Assembly (NCBI GenBank): GCA_963791625.1
Contig: CAWBTA010000006.1
Span: 2,106,134-2,170,133 of the forward strand
From: JANMCE01 sp963791625
GTDB taxonomy: Bacteria > Actinomycetota > Acidimicrobiia > Acidimicrobiales > Ilumatobacteraceae
Length of the DNA stretch: 64,000 nt
Direction of reading: 5' to 3'
How positions within the stretch are numbered: position 1 is the first letter of the stretch; every line of letters starts with the position of its first letter. The position numbers and the translations under genes are program-made. Below, in pieces: positions 8,336-17,663 of the stretch. The notes below the pieces were generated by a model that saw nothing but the letters and a program-made list of their open reading frames with translations, was not told where the DNA came from and made no database searches.

Positions 8336-9091
8336 TCAGTCTTCGCCGAGGTACGCCTTGCGGACTTCGTCGTTGACGGCGAGTTCTTTGGCCGGGCCTT
8401 CGAGCGAAATGTGGCCGGTTTCAAGCACGTAGCCGTAGTTGGCGATGTTGAGCGCCACCAGGGCGTTCTGCTCCACCAACAGCACCGTGGTTCCTTGGGC
8501 GTTGACCTTCTTGATGGTGTCGAACACCATCTCGACCAAAATGGGGGCCAGGCCCATGGAGGGTTCATCGAGCAACAGCAACCGCGGCTGGCTCATAAGC
8601 GCACGACCCATGGCGAGCATCTGCTGCTCGCCTCCAGACATGGTGCCGGCCTTCTGAGCAATGCGTTCTTTCAGCCGGGGGAAAAGGTCGAAGACCCGAT
8701 CCATGTCGGCGGCGATGCCGGGCTTGTCCTTGCGCATGAAGGCACCGAGTTCAAGGTTCTCGGCCACGGTCATGCGGGGGAAGATGCGACGACCCTCGGG
8801 GCTCTGCGCGATGCCGAGCTTGGCGACTTCGTTGCCCTTGATGCCGGTGATCTCTTTGCCCTCGAAGTTGATCGAGCCTTTCTTCGACTTCAGAAGACCC
8901 GAGATCGAACGCATGGTGGTGGACTTGCCGGCACCGTTGCCGCCGATGAGCGACACGATCTCACCCGGATATACCTTGAGCGAAATGCCCTTCACCGCGG
9001 CGATGGCGCCGTAAGAAACGTGGAGATCATCGATCACCAAAAGCGGCTGCGCGCCGTTCCCACGCTGGGTGGGAGGAGCGAGGTTGCTCAT
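8336..9091 (-). CDS. livF: Branched-chain amino-acid-type ABC transporter, ATP-binding protein LivF
   Basis: A 251-residue ATPase of the LivF type. It has Walker A GGNGAGKSTT, the Q-loop region GIAQSPEGRRIFPRMTV that is characteristic of LivF, ABC signature MSGGEQQMLAMGRAL, Walker B LLLLDEPSMGLAP and switch histidine region VLLVEQNA (Q-N instead of H, normal for LivF). It energises uptake with LivG by pairing on the LivHM channel. Last gene of the operon, its start overlaps the livG stop by 4 bp (9088-9091). Whether the substrate is leucine/isoleucine/valine or a related amide or carboxylate cannot be decided. Confidence 0.92.
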   Translation of the reverse strand: MSNLAPPTQRGNGAQPLLVIDDLHVSYGAIAAVKGISLKVYPGEIVSLIGGNGAGKSTTMRSISGLLKSKKGSINFEGKEITGIKGNEVAKLGIAQSPEGRRIFPRMTVAENLELGAFMRKDKPGIAADMDRVFDLFPRLKERIAQKAGTMSGGEQQMLAMGRALMSQPRLLLLDEPSMGLAPILVEMVFDTIKKVNAQGTTVLLVEQNALVALNIANYGYVLETGHISLEGPAKELAVNDEVRKAYLGED

Positions 9092-9873
9092 GCTGCACCT
9101 TCCGTTGCGTCCTTGCCGAGGTATGCCTCGATCACTCGCTGATTTGAACGAATCTCCGATGGGGTGCCTTCGGCGATCTTGGCGCCGTACTCCAGCACCG
9201 TGATGCGTTCGGCCGTTCCCATCACCACTTTCATGTCGTGCTCGATGAGCAGGACGGTGACGCCGCGCTGATCCCGGACACGGTGCACGAACGCGGTGAA
9301 GGCTGCGGACTCCTGCGGGTTCATACCGGCTGTCGGCTCATCCAGCAGCAACAGCTTCGGGCGCAGGGCCAAGGCGCGGGCGACTTCGAGACGACGTTGG
9401 TCACCGTAGGGAAGGTTCTTGGCGAACTCCTCGTCCACGCCGCCGATGCCGACGAACTCGAGCAGTTCCTTGGCCGTCGCCTTGGCCTCGGCTTCCTCGT
9501 GGCGCTGCTTAGGTGTGCGCAGCACGGTGGCAATCACGCCGCTCTTCATGTGCGGATGCATGGCGACCATCACATTTTCGGCGGCAGTCATTGCGCCGAA
9601 TAGGCGGATGTTCTGGAAGGTTCGCGCCATTCCGCTGGCCGCAATTTCGTGCGGCGGACGGGCGGTGATCTTCTGACCATCAAACATGACCGTACCGGTC
9701 GTGGGGGAATACAGGCCGGTGAGCACGTTGAAGAAGGTGGTCTTGCCGGCACCGTTCGGACCAATGAGCGCCACGATCGAAGCCTTCGGAATTTGGAAAT
9801 CGACGTTGTTGACGGCCGTCAGACCACCGAAGACAACGCTGATGCCCTGTGCGTCGAGCAGAAGATCGCTCAT
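9088..9873 (-). CDS. livG: Branched-chain amino-acid-type ABC transporter, ATP-binding protein LivG
   Basis: A 261-residue ATPase with Walker A GPNGAGKTTFFNVLTG, the LivG-specific ARTFQNIRLFGAMTAAENV, a signature region LPYGDQRRLEVARAL (LivG subunits lack a strict LSGGQ), Walker B LLLLDEPTAGMNPQE and LLIEHDMKVVMG. The C-terminal extension ending EAYLGKD is typical for LivG. It forms an asymmetric ATPase pair with LivF at the inner face of the membrane. Overlaps livM by 4 bp (9870-9873) and livF by 4 bp, so the four genes are translated together. Confidence 0.92.
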   Translation of the reverse strand: MSDLLLDAQGISVVFGGLTAVNNVDFQIPKASIVALIGPNGAGKTTFFNVLTGLYSPTTGTVMFDGQKITARPPHEIAASGMARTFQNIRLFGAMTAAENVMVAMHPHMKSGVIATVLRTPKQRHEEAEAKATAKELLEFVGIGGVDEEFAKNLPYGDQRRLEVARALALRPKLLLLDEPTAGMNPQESAAFTAFVHRVRDQRGVTVLLIEHDMKVVMGTAERITVLEYGAKIAEGTPSEIRSNQRVIEAYLGKDATEGAA

Positions 9874-11027
9874 GCGTGTGCTCCTTCCACGAGGGCTTCG
9901 GCCGCGTCGGCAGCCTTGTCGGCCTGCTTGACTGCTTTCGATCGAGCGGCGGGGATGAAGCCTTCCGGACGGAAGAGCATCATGAGCACGAGCACCAGAC
10001 CAAAGAAACCGAAGTTGTACTTCACCAGATCGATCTTTGTATCAAAGGTCTTGTTGATCTTTTGCCCGATCCAGATAAGACCGGTGTAGTTGAACCACGT
10101 AATCACAACGCCACCAAGGATTGCTCCCCACACGTTGCCCATGCCGCCCAGAATGACGGCGCAGAGGATGATGATGGAGAACGCAAAGGTGAAGCTGTCG
10201 ACGTTGACGGTACCAACGATAGTGGCGTAGAAAGCCCCACCGACACCACCGGCCAACGCACCCACGGCGTAGGACCAGAGCTTGGTCTTCATGAGCGGAA
10301 CGCCCATCAGGCTGGCAGCCAGTTCGTCTTCTCGAATAGCCATCCACGCTCGCCCGAGGCGACCATCTCGCAGTTTGATCGAGATCCAGACGAATAACGC
10401 GCAGAAGACCAAAATGACGTAGTACTTCGCGATGTAGTCGCTTGGCGTAATGGTCTTGTCGATGCCGGGCAGTACCGCCAAAGGGCCCATGCCTACCGCG
10501 TCAACAGGGCCAATGCCTTTAGTACCGTTGGTGAACTTCTCGGCGTTGCGGAAAACCTCGGGCAGAATCTCACCGAAGCCCAAGGTGACAAGGGCAAGGT
10601 AGTCGCTCTTCAACCGCAGTGTTGGTGCGCCGATGACCACGCCCACCAGCGCCGCGATGATGCCGGCCACAATCACCACAAACCAGAACGACAGATGAAT
10701 ACCGGGGATGACCGCACGAGCCGTGTCGAGAATGTGGATGTTCTGACTGCTGATGAAGTCCGACATGAACCAGGCCGACACATAGGCGCCGACAAGGAAG
10801 AACGCGACGTACCCAAGGTCGAGCAGTCCAGCGAAACCCACCACGATGTTCAGGCCCAGCGCAAACAGCGCGTACACCGCGCACAGCACCACGGTGAACA
10901 GCGGCAGCACGCCGGCGTTGTCGGTCACGCCGTAATGCGGCAGCAGCAACGCCACCACCAGGGCAACAGCACCAATAATGATCTTCTTCGCGTCCCTGCC
11001 CGATGTGGCTTTCTTTGCGTCTGCCAT
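9870..11027 (-). CDS. livM: Branched-chain amino-acid-type ABC transporter permease LivM
   Basis: A 385-residue permease with about ten membrane helices. Family hallmarks are NIVVGFAGLLDLGYVAFFLVG, GAPTLRLKSDYLALVTLGFG, and the ATPase-coupling EAA-like loop WMAIREDELAASLMGVP (residues about 250-275). The N-terminal 15 residues are basic, and the C-terminal tail is rich in Ala/Glu. It pairs with LivH to form the channel. Start ATG 11027 overlaps the livH stop by 1 bp (TGATG). Confidence 0.92.
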   Translation of the reverse strand: MADAKKATSGRDAKKIIIGAVALVVALLLPHYGVTDNAGVLPLFTVVLCAVYALFALGLNIVVGFAGLLDLGYVAFFLVGAYVSAWFMSDFISSQNIHILDTARAVIPGIHLSFWFVVIVAGIIAALVGVVIGAPTLRLKSDYLALVTLGFGEILPEVFRNAEKFTNGTKGIGPVDAVGMGPLAVLPGIDKTITPSDYIAKYYVILVFCALFVWISIKLRDGRLGRAWMAIREDELAASLMGVPLMKTKLWSYAVGALAGGVGGAFYATIVGTVNVDSFTFAFSIIILCAVILGGMGNVWGAILGGVVITWFNYTGLIWIGQKINKTFDTKIDLVKYNFGFFGLVLVLMMLFRPEGFIPAARSKAVKQADKAADAAEALVEGAHA

Positions 11028-12067
11028 CAGACTTTCTCCTGCTGTGCTTTACCGAAGATACCGCTCGGTCGAAAGATGACCATCAGGATGAGGATGCTGA
11101 ACATGACGGTCTGCGTCCAGGCCTGACCAAAAAAGCCAGGAGCACCATCGTTGAGGCCCTGGATGACACCGATCAGTACGCCACCGATGACTGCGCCGAG
11201 CAGATTGCCCACGCCACCCAGCACAGCGGCAGTAAAGGCGATGAGACCGAGGCGGAAGCCGGCGTCGTAGCGAGTTTGACCGTTTACCTGTACGAACAAA
11301 AGGCCAGCCGCACCGGCCAAAGCACCGCCGAGGGCGAAGGTGAACGAGATCACCCGGTCAACGTTGATGCCCATCAAGAGTGAAGCGTCGCGATCCTGGG
11401 CCGTGGCCCGCATGGCCTTGCCGATCTTGGTGCGCTGCACGATGTAGGTCATCAGCAGCAGCAACGGTACGGTGACGGCGAGCACGATGAGGTACTTGTA
11501 CTTCACCTCGATGGAGCCGAGCTTGAGAGCGCCGGTTGGTAACACGCTGCGTCGGGAACGGGGCGCCGAACCGTTCAGCACGATGCCGATGTTTTGCAGG
11601 ATGAAGCTCATACCGACGGCCGTAATCAGCGGCGCCAGCTTGGGAGCGTTCCGGAGTCGACGGTAGGCAAGGCGCTCAATGGTGACGTTGATCAACGCAC
11701 AGATCGCCATGGTGCCGACGAGCGCTACCAGCAAGAAGATGAGGGCACTGCCGCCGGGCTTGGTCTTGTTGAAGCCGTCCTCCATGATGATGGCGGCGAA
11801 CACCGACCCGAGCATGAACAGGTCGCCGTGGGCGAAGTTTATGAGCTCGATGATGCCGTAAACCATCGTGTAGCCCAACGCAATGAGCGCGTAGAGCGCA
11901 CCGTTGGACAGACCGATGGTGAGGACCTGAGTGAAGGTCTTCGGCCCTGAAATAAAGCTGCGAATAATAAAGGCAATTGCGAGGGCCAGCACGATGAGGC
12001 CGACCCGCGACGCCAGGTCCTTCGGTATTTTCAGTCGCGCCGCGGCCGGCGCAGCAACTGTTGACAT
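11027..12067 (-). CDS. livH: Branched-chain amino-acid-type ABC transporter permease LivH
   Basis: A 346-residue permease with the LivH signature GLSNGALYALIALGYTMVYG and the coupling loop KIGKAMRATAQDRDASLLMG, plus GGVGNLLGAVIGGVLIG near the end. I prefer ATG 12067 (MSTVAAPAAAR) over the in-frame GTG 12082 because a G-rich stretch suitable for ribosome binding lies about 8 nt upstream of the ATG. A strong hairpin at 12090-12124 separates it from livK, so permease expression is probably lower than that of the binding protein. Confidence 0.9.
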   Translation of the reverse strand: MSTVAAPAAARLKIPKDLASRVGLIVLALAIAFIIRSFISGPKTFTQVLTIGLSNGALYALIALGYTMVYGIIELINFAHGDLFMLGSVFAAIIMEDGFNKTKPGGSALIFLLVALVGTMAICALINVTIERLAYRRLRNAPKLAPLITAVGMSFILQNIGIVLNGSAPRSRRSVLPTGALKLGSIEVKYKYLIVLAVTVPLLLLMTYIVQRTKIGKAMRATAQDRDASLLMGINVDRVISFTFALGGALAGAAGLLFVQVNGQTRYDAGFRLGLIAFTAAVLGGVGNLLGAVIGGVLIGVIQGLNDGAPGFFGQAWTQTVMFSILILMVIFRPSGIFGKAQQEKV

Positions 12068-12089
12068 GCAAGAAACCCCCACTTGAAAA

Positions 12090-12124
12090 GATTGGGGTGA
12101 CCTCGGAATGAGGCCACCCCAATC
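12090..12124 (-). terminator. Strong hairpin between livK and livHMGF (partial terminator/attenuator)
   Basis: GATTGGGGTG (12090-12099) pairs perfectly with CACCCCAATC (12115-12124), and the inner CCTC/GAGG extends the stem around a 5-nt loop. On the minus strand the stem is followed by TTTTC. A stable stem plus short T run right after a binding-protein gene is the usual way to make much more binding protein than membrane subunits. Confidence 0.75.
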
Positions 12125-12162
12125 AACTGACTACATACGTTTGTTACAGGTTGACGCTAGGT

Positions 12163-13464
12163 TCAGCCGACGGGCCAGGGCTTGAGGAACGTCTCCGCTC
12201 CACCCTTGACCAGCTGGATGCTCATGTCCTTGACGGTGACGTCACCGTTGGTGTCGATGCCGAATTCCTTGCCGATGAGGGACTCAGCGGCGGGGATCTT
12301 CAGGTTCGACAGGGTCTTGGCGGTGATGTCGGCACGGGTGCCGTCAGAGAGCGAGATGCCCTTCATGATCATCTGCAGTGCAGCCGCACCGTAGATGGCG
12401 TACGCCGAGGCCGGGTCGTGGCCATATGCAGCCTTGAAGTCGGTGACGAACTTGGCACCAGCGCCACCGGCCTTGACGAGCTCACCAGCCGGCAGGCCGG
12501 CGAAGGTGATGTACATGCCGTCGGACTCGGTCAGCTTGAGCAGCGTCGGGTAACCGGTGAATCCGTCCGGGGCGATGAGCTTGACCGCACCGGTGTTGGG
12601 GCCGAGGGCCGTGACCTTGTCACGGACCAGCTGCTCACCGTTGTTGTCGTTGATGCCGCCGAGGTAGACACAGTCCGGGCTCTTGGCCTTGAGGCCTTCG
12701 AAGAGGGCGGTGTAGTTCGGCTGCTTGGCATCCCACGCCGCGTCAGCGACAATCTCGATGCCCTGCTTGGCGGCCTCGGTCTTGAACGCAGTGGCCACGC
12801 CGACGCCGTAGGTCTGGGCATCATTGAGCACAACGCACTTCTTCAGACCGAGTTCCTTGGCGAACTGGGCGCCAGCGGCACCCTGGAAATCGTCGGTAGC
12901 AACGACGCGGCCGTAGTTACGCTTGCCAGTCGGGTAGTACTTCTCCGGCTCGCCCGGATCCCACTTCTTGGTGATACCGGGGTTGGTGTTGGCGTGCGAC
13001 ACCATGAGCATCGGGCCGGTCTTATCCTGGTTCAGAACCGGGATTTCGATCTTGGCGCAACCCGAGTTGTAGGTGCCCATAACGGCAACTTCCTTGGCGT
13101 TACTGACGTGGTCCTGAGCGTTCTTGGCACAGGTCGCATCGTCCCAGCCGCCCTTGGCCGCGGTGGAGTTGTCATACTCCTTCAGCGTGATGTTGAACTT
13201 GCCGGCCTTGCCACCCTGCTGCTTCAGGAACAGCTGCATGGCGAGGTTGGTGTCCTTGGATGCATCGGCCGAAGCACCCTGCAACGGAAGGTCGGACGAA
13301 ATGATCAATGCATCGCCGGCCGGAGCCGCACCGGCTGCGGCGGTCGTGGCCGAACCGGAAGCGGCGGCCGTGGTGGCAGCCGTCGTTGTCGCCTTGCTGG
13401 AACCACAGGCTCCAACGATCAGCATCAACGGCAACGCTGCTGCCAATACTTTTCTGTTCATCAT
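12163..13464 (-). CDS. livK: Branched-chain amino-acid-type ABC transporter substrate-binding lipoprotein
   Basis: A 433-residue secreted lipoprotein. The signal peptide MMNRKVLAAALPLMLIVGAC ends at the lipobox VGAC (Cys about residue 20), followed by a Thr/Ala-rich linker (to about residue 48) and then a Peripla_BP_6 domain starting ALIISSDLPLQGASAD. ATG 13464 is chosen over ATG 13488 because AAAGGTG lies 9 nt upstream and the signal peptide begins there. It is the first gene of the operon, upstream of the hairpin at 12090-12124. Ligand unknown: the fold serves branched-chain amino acids, amides, urea and aromatic acids. The nearby hydrolase and aminotransferase hint at an amino acid or guanidino ligand, which is inference. 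Confidence 0.88.
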   Translation of the reverse strand: MMNRKVLAAALPLMLIVGACGSSKATTTAATTAAASGSATTAAAGAAPAGDALIISSDLPLQGASADASKDTNLAMQLFLKQQGGKAGKFNITLKEYDNSTAAKGGWDDATCAKNAQDHVSNAKEVAVMGTYNSGCAKIEIPVLNQDKTGPMLMVSHANTNPGITKKWDPGEPEKYYPTGKRNYGRVVATDDFQGAAGAQFAKELGLKKCVVLNDAQTYGVGVATAFKTEAAKQGIEIVADAAWDAKQPNYTALFEGLKAKSPDCVYLGGINDNNGEQLVRDKVTALGPNTGAVKLIAPDGFTGYPTLLKLTESDGMYITFAGLPAGELVKAGGAGAKFVTDFKAAYGHDPASAYAIYGAAALQMIMKGISLSDGTRADITAKTLSNLKIPAAESLIGKEFGIDTNGDVTVKDMSIQLVKGGAETFLKPWPVG

Positions 13465-13683
13465 GGAATGTGTCACCTTTCTTACCATCCGGTTCGCCCC
13501 CTCTTGGGAAGTCAGGCTGCATGGTTCGCTGAGCGAACATGCCCCTGCTGCCCCTCGATCGCTCGCCGATAGGAACGGTCAGCTTGACCGCTTTTCGACG
13601 TTACCACAGGGTAGTGGTGACTCACGACACATGCCGATGAATGCCCTGTAGACTCTAGGTTACCCGCGTGCTCACCGAGTTGT

Positions 13684-14049
13684 TCAGGCGTCGATAGCGA
13701 CCGAGCGAAGATCAGCCAGCGAGGAATACTCCAGAGCGGAAATGTGGGTCGACCCGAGGCGAACCTGCGGGGCCATGCCCGCCTCGAAGGCTTCCTGCCA
13801 ACGCATCGCACAGAGACACCACTGATCACCGGCCTTCAGACCAGCGAAGCCGTAGTCGGGCATGGGGGTGCTCAGGTCGTTGCCAACCGACTTGCTGAAC
13901 GCCAGGAAGTCATCGGTCATCACGACGCAAACGACGTGCATACCCGGATCATCACCATGGTTCTCACAGCACCCAGTGCGGTAGTACCCCGTCAACGGAT
14001 CCAACGAGCACGACTGCAGTTCCTCACCGAGCACATTCATTTGAGTCAT
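13684..14049 (-). CDS. DUF2237-family protein
   Basis: A 121-residue protein matching the DUF2237 pattern almost from end to end: NVLGEELQSCSLDPLTGYYR, GCCENHGDDPGMHVVCVVMT, FLAFSKSVGNDLSTP, GLKAGDQWCLCAMRWQEA and APQVRLGSTHISALEY. The many conserved cysteines (GCC, WCLC) suggest metal or redox chemistry, but the family has no known function. Start ATG 14049 lies in the first of two 47-bp tandem repeats (14041-14134); the next ATG at 14040 (MNVLGEE) is an alternative. The 195-bp gap to livK holds only upstream sequence. Confidence 0.85.
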   Translation of the reverse strand: MTQMNVLGEELQSCSLDPLTGYYRTGCCENHGDDPGMHVVCVVMTDDFLAFSKSVGNDLSTPMPDYGFAGLKAGDQWCLCAMRWQEAFEAGMAPQVRLGSTHISALEYSSLADLRSVAIDA

Positions 14050-14134
14050 GTGCCAGACGCTAGAGCAAAGCAGACTCACTGCATTGCTTGAGTCATGTAC
14101 CAAACGTCAGACCGGAGCCGACTCGCTGCATTGT
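14041..14134. repeat. Two 47-bp imperfect tandem repeats at the start of the DUF2237 gene
   Basis: Units 14041-14087 and 14088-14134 have equal length and match at 37 of 47 positions by eye. Both begin TTGAGTCATGT and end in CTGCATTG. A third partial unit begins TTGAGCGAAGCGAGTC at 14135. The first unit carries the DUF2237 start codon (minus strand) and the second carries a decoy ATGACTCAA with a nearby stop. This looks like a duplication of the gene's 5' end merged with the dispersed hairpin element. Confidence 0.65.
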
Positions 14135-14184
14135 TTGAGCGAAGCGAGTCTGAGAGCAGGGAGCGGTAGCGAGCAAACGAGGCA
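14120..14184. repeat. Dispersed intergenic hairpin repeat, copy 2
   Basis: GACTCGCT (14120-14127) pairs perfectly with AGCGAGTC (14143-14150) around GCATTGTTTGAGCGA, followed by GAGCGGTAGCGAGCAAACGAGGCA up to 14184, just before the mmsA stop at 14187. Compared with copy 1 (8262-8330) the loop and 3' half are conserved, while stem bases differ in a pairing-preserving way. It fills the gap between mmsA and the DUF2237 gene. Confidence 0.6.
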
Positions 14185-14186
14185 TG

Positions 14187-15683
<1,497 letters not shown>

Positions 15684-15690
15684 GATGCTC

Positions 15691-16583
15691 CTAGGGGGTA
15701 GTGGTGGGTGCGTGCACCATGGCAACGGCCTGGTCAACTGCGGCGGCTACGTCGTGGTCGGCAGGATAGAGCAGGGCTCGGCCGACGATAAGTCCGCGCA
15801 CGCCCGGGGCGGCGAGCGCCTTTTCCCATCGGGCGTACGTCTCTTGCGCGGGGCCGGTCGGATCGCCGCCCAACAGCAGCGTGGGCAACGTGGTGGACCG
15901 CATGACGCGTTCCATATCGTCGACCACCGGCAGTTTCATCCAGGTATGCCGGCTACTGCGGCCGAGGCCCTGGGTGATGCCGATCGAAAGGATAACGGCA
16001 TCTGCAGAGAGATCGTTCTTGATCTTGCCGTCAACCCGCGACGACATGAACGGCTCGACCATGGCCATCACACCGTGGTCGGTGAGGTCGTCGATGGCGT
16101 GCGCGCTACTCTCCAACGTGGCGACGGTGCCTGCATCCTGCAGATCGACGCGGGTCAACATCTTCCCGCCGTCGAACCCCATGGCAGCAATGGTGGATGC
16201 GTCGTAGCCGGTGAAGCGATCGTCCATCTCGAACGACGCGCCCAGCAGTCCGCCGCGGTTCATCGAACCGATCACGATTTTGTCGTCGAGGGCGCCGAGC
16301 AGCAGCAGATCTTCGAGAATGTCGGCCGTGCCGAGCACCCCGTCAACACCCGGGCGGGCAAGCGCGGTGACGAGGCGCCTCAGCAGTTCGTAACGGTCGG
16401 CCATCACGGCCCCGCGCCCGCCCACGCCGAGCGCACCGCGCCGGCATGATCGGCCGCCACCAACATCAGGCGACCATCGGACCCCAACAACGGGCGACGA
16501 CGACGCGACGCTGCCGCTCGGACGACGGCGTGAGGGTCGCGGGCGCGCGTTTCTCGGAGCTTGTCAAAGACGGAATCGTTCAT
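15691..16583 (-). pseudogene. Cgl0158-family (beta/alpha)8 aldolase of the inositol locus, one frameshift
   Basis: Two frames together give about 297 residues, full length for this family, which is found next to iol genes in Corynebacterium. The 5' part (ATG 16583) reads VFDKLRETRARDPHAVVRAA, then RRRRPLLGSDGRLMLVAADH. The 3' part continues MADRYELLRRLVTALARPG, VDGVLGTADILEDLLLLGAL, and the conserved GFDGGKMLTRVDL and VVDDMERVMRSTTLPTLLLG. The break is near 16436-16446, where one missing base would restore an ADHAxRGALGVGG junction. The catalytic core is intact. The family has been tied to inositol breakdown, but the exact reaction is unsettled. Followed by mmsA 7 bp downstream. Confidence 0.75.
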
Positions 16584-16622
16584 GGCTGCTTGAACGCTAC
16601 GGCCGCCAGGAGCCAGGCGTCA

Positions 16623-16634
16623 ACATTATGTCCT
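16623..16634 (-). promoter_or_regulatory. Possible GntR operator upstream of aldolase-mmsA
   Basis: Reading on the minus strand, AGGACATAATGT lies 40 bp upstream of the aldolase start. It matches AGGACATATTGT at 18795-18806, in the GntR/dehydrogenase divergent region, at 11 of 12 positions. Shared box, same pathway and suitable position suggest one regulator. The rest of the 81-bp gap shows nothing clear. Confidence 0.35.
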
Positions 16635-16664
16635 TACATTCTGACAAAGCGTAGCCGTTGCATG

Positions 16665-17663
16665 TCACGCATAGAACGTCGGGCGTTCGATCATCGTGAC
16701 CGACGTGCGGGCTTGGGTGGCGTTGGCCTGCAGTGCGGCTTGGCAGACAACGGTGGCCGCATAGCCGTCCCAGGCGCTCGGGCCAGCCGCTGTTCCCGCC
16801 GACGCCGCTGCGATCCAGGCACGGAACTCATCGTCGAAAGCCTGAGCGAAGCGCTCCGGCCAGTTGCCAGGTACGTGACCACGAGCAACGCCCTCGGTCT
16901 TCACGAGGATTGAAGTGCTCGTCGCCAGCTCGGCAGCTCCCCACTCACCCGACACCTCCCCGCGGATGTCGTAGCCATAACCGACATTTACCGACACCTC
17001 AATGTCCACAATCGCTCCGCCAACCATCTCGAGAATGACGAGCAGCGGATCGGCGCCACCACCGCGCGAATTCGGGCGGGCCTTGAGTACCGTGACCGCC
17101 GAAACCTCGTCGGACAACAGCCAGCGCGAGATGTCGATGTCGTGCACCGCGGTGTCGTTGATCAGCATGTCGGACGTGTAGAACGACGGGACCGTCGGAT
17201 TGCGGTGGACGCTGTGATAGAGCAACGGTGCGCCAAGGCTCCCGCTGTCGATCGCCTTTTTCATCGCCACGTAGGCGGGGTCGTACTGGCGCATGAATCC
17301 AACCTGTACAAGCCGTCGACCAAACGCCATCTCGGCGTCGATGATGCGCCGACACGAGTCGGCTGTCGTTGCCAGCGGCTTCTCACAGAACACGGGCTTT
17401 CCCGCGGCGATGGACGCGAGGACGTACTGCTCGTGGGTGGGGCCCCACGATGCGACAACGACGGCGTCAACGTCCGCGCTGGAGATGAGTTCCTCGCCGC
17501 TCTCGACGAGGCGCGCCCCATGCCGAGCGGCAACCTCGGCAGCCAACGTCTGATCGACATCACTGACGGCAACGACTTTGGCTCCGGGCAGGGTTTGATT
17601 GAGCCGACTGATGTGCTCCTGGCCGATCATTCCGGTGCCGATGACGCCGACGTTGAGACTCAT
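16665..17663 (-). CDS. Gfo/Idh/MocA-family oxidoreductase (inositol dehydrogenase-like)
   Basis: A 332-residue NAD(P)-dependent dehydrogenase. The Rossmann start VGVIGTGMIGQEHISRL is followed by AVSDVDQTLA, the conserved FCEKPLATTAD (the Lys of EKP is catalytic) and VGFMRQYDPAYVAMKK. The second domain has TAVHDIDISRWLL, with the catalytic Asp/His. Such enzymes oxidise inositols, inosamines or sugars. ATG 17663 is preferred to upstream ATGs because GGAG lies 6 nt before it and because it overlaps the preceding gene's stop as ATGA (17660-17663). It lies second in the operon behind another family member. Sequence resembles inositol 2-dehydrogenases most, but the isomer is not determinable. Confidence 0.85.
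   Translation of the reverse strand: MSLNVGVIGTGMIGQEHISRLNQTLPGAKVVAVSDVDQTLAAEVAARHGARLVESGEELISSADVDAVVVASWGPTHEQYVLASIAAGKPVFCEKPLATTADSCRRIIDAEMAFGRRLVQVGFMRQYDPAYVAMKKAIDSGSLGAPLLYHSVHRNPTVPSFYTSDMLINDTAVHDIDISRWLLSDEVSAVTVLKARPNSRGGGADPLLVILEMVGGAIVDIEVSVNVGYGYDIRGEVSGEWGAAELATSTSILVKTEGVARGHVPGNWPERFAQAFDDEFRAWIAAASAGTAAGPSAWDGYAATVVCQAALQANATQARTSVTMIERPTFYA

Noticed and set aside
12151..13572. A 473-codon open frame on the plus strand opposite livK
   Set aside because: livK on the minus strand has a lipobox, a binding-protein fold and an operon context. The plus-strand frame is Gly/Val/Arg-rich without motifs, a by-product of high G+C third positions.
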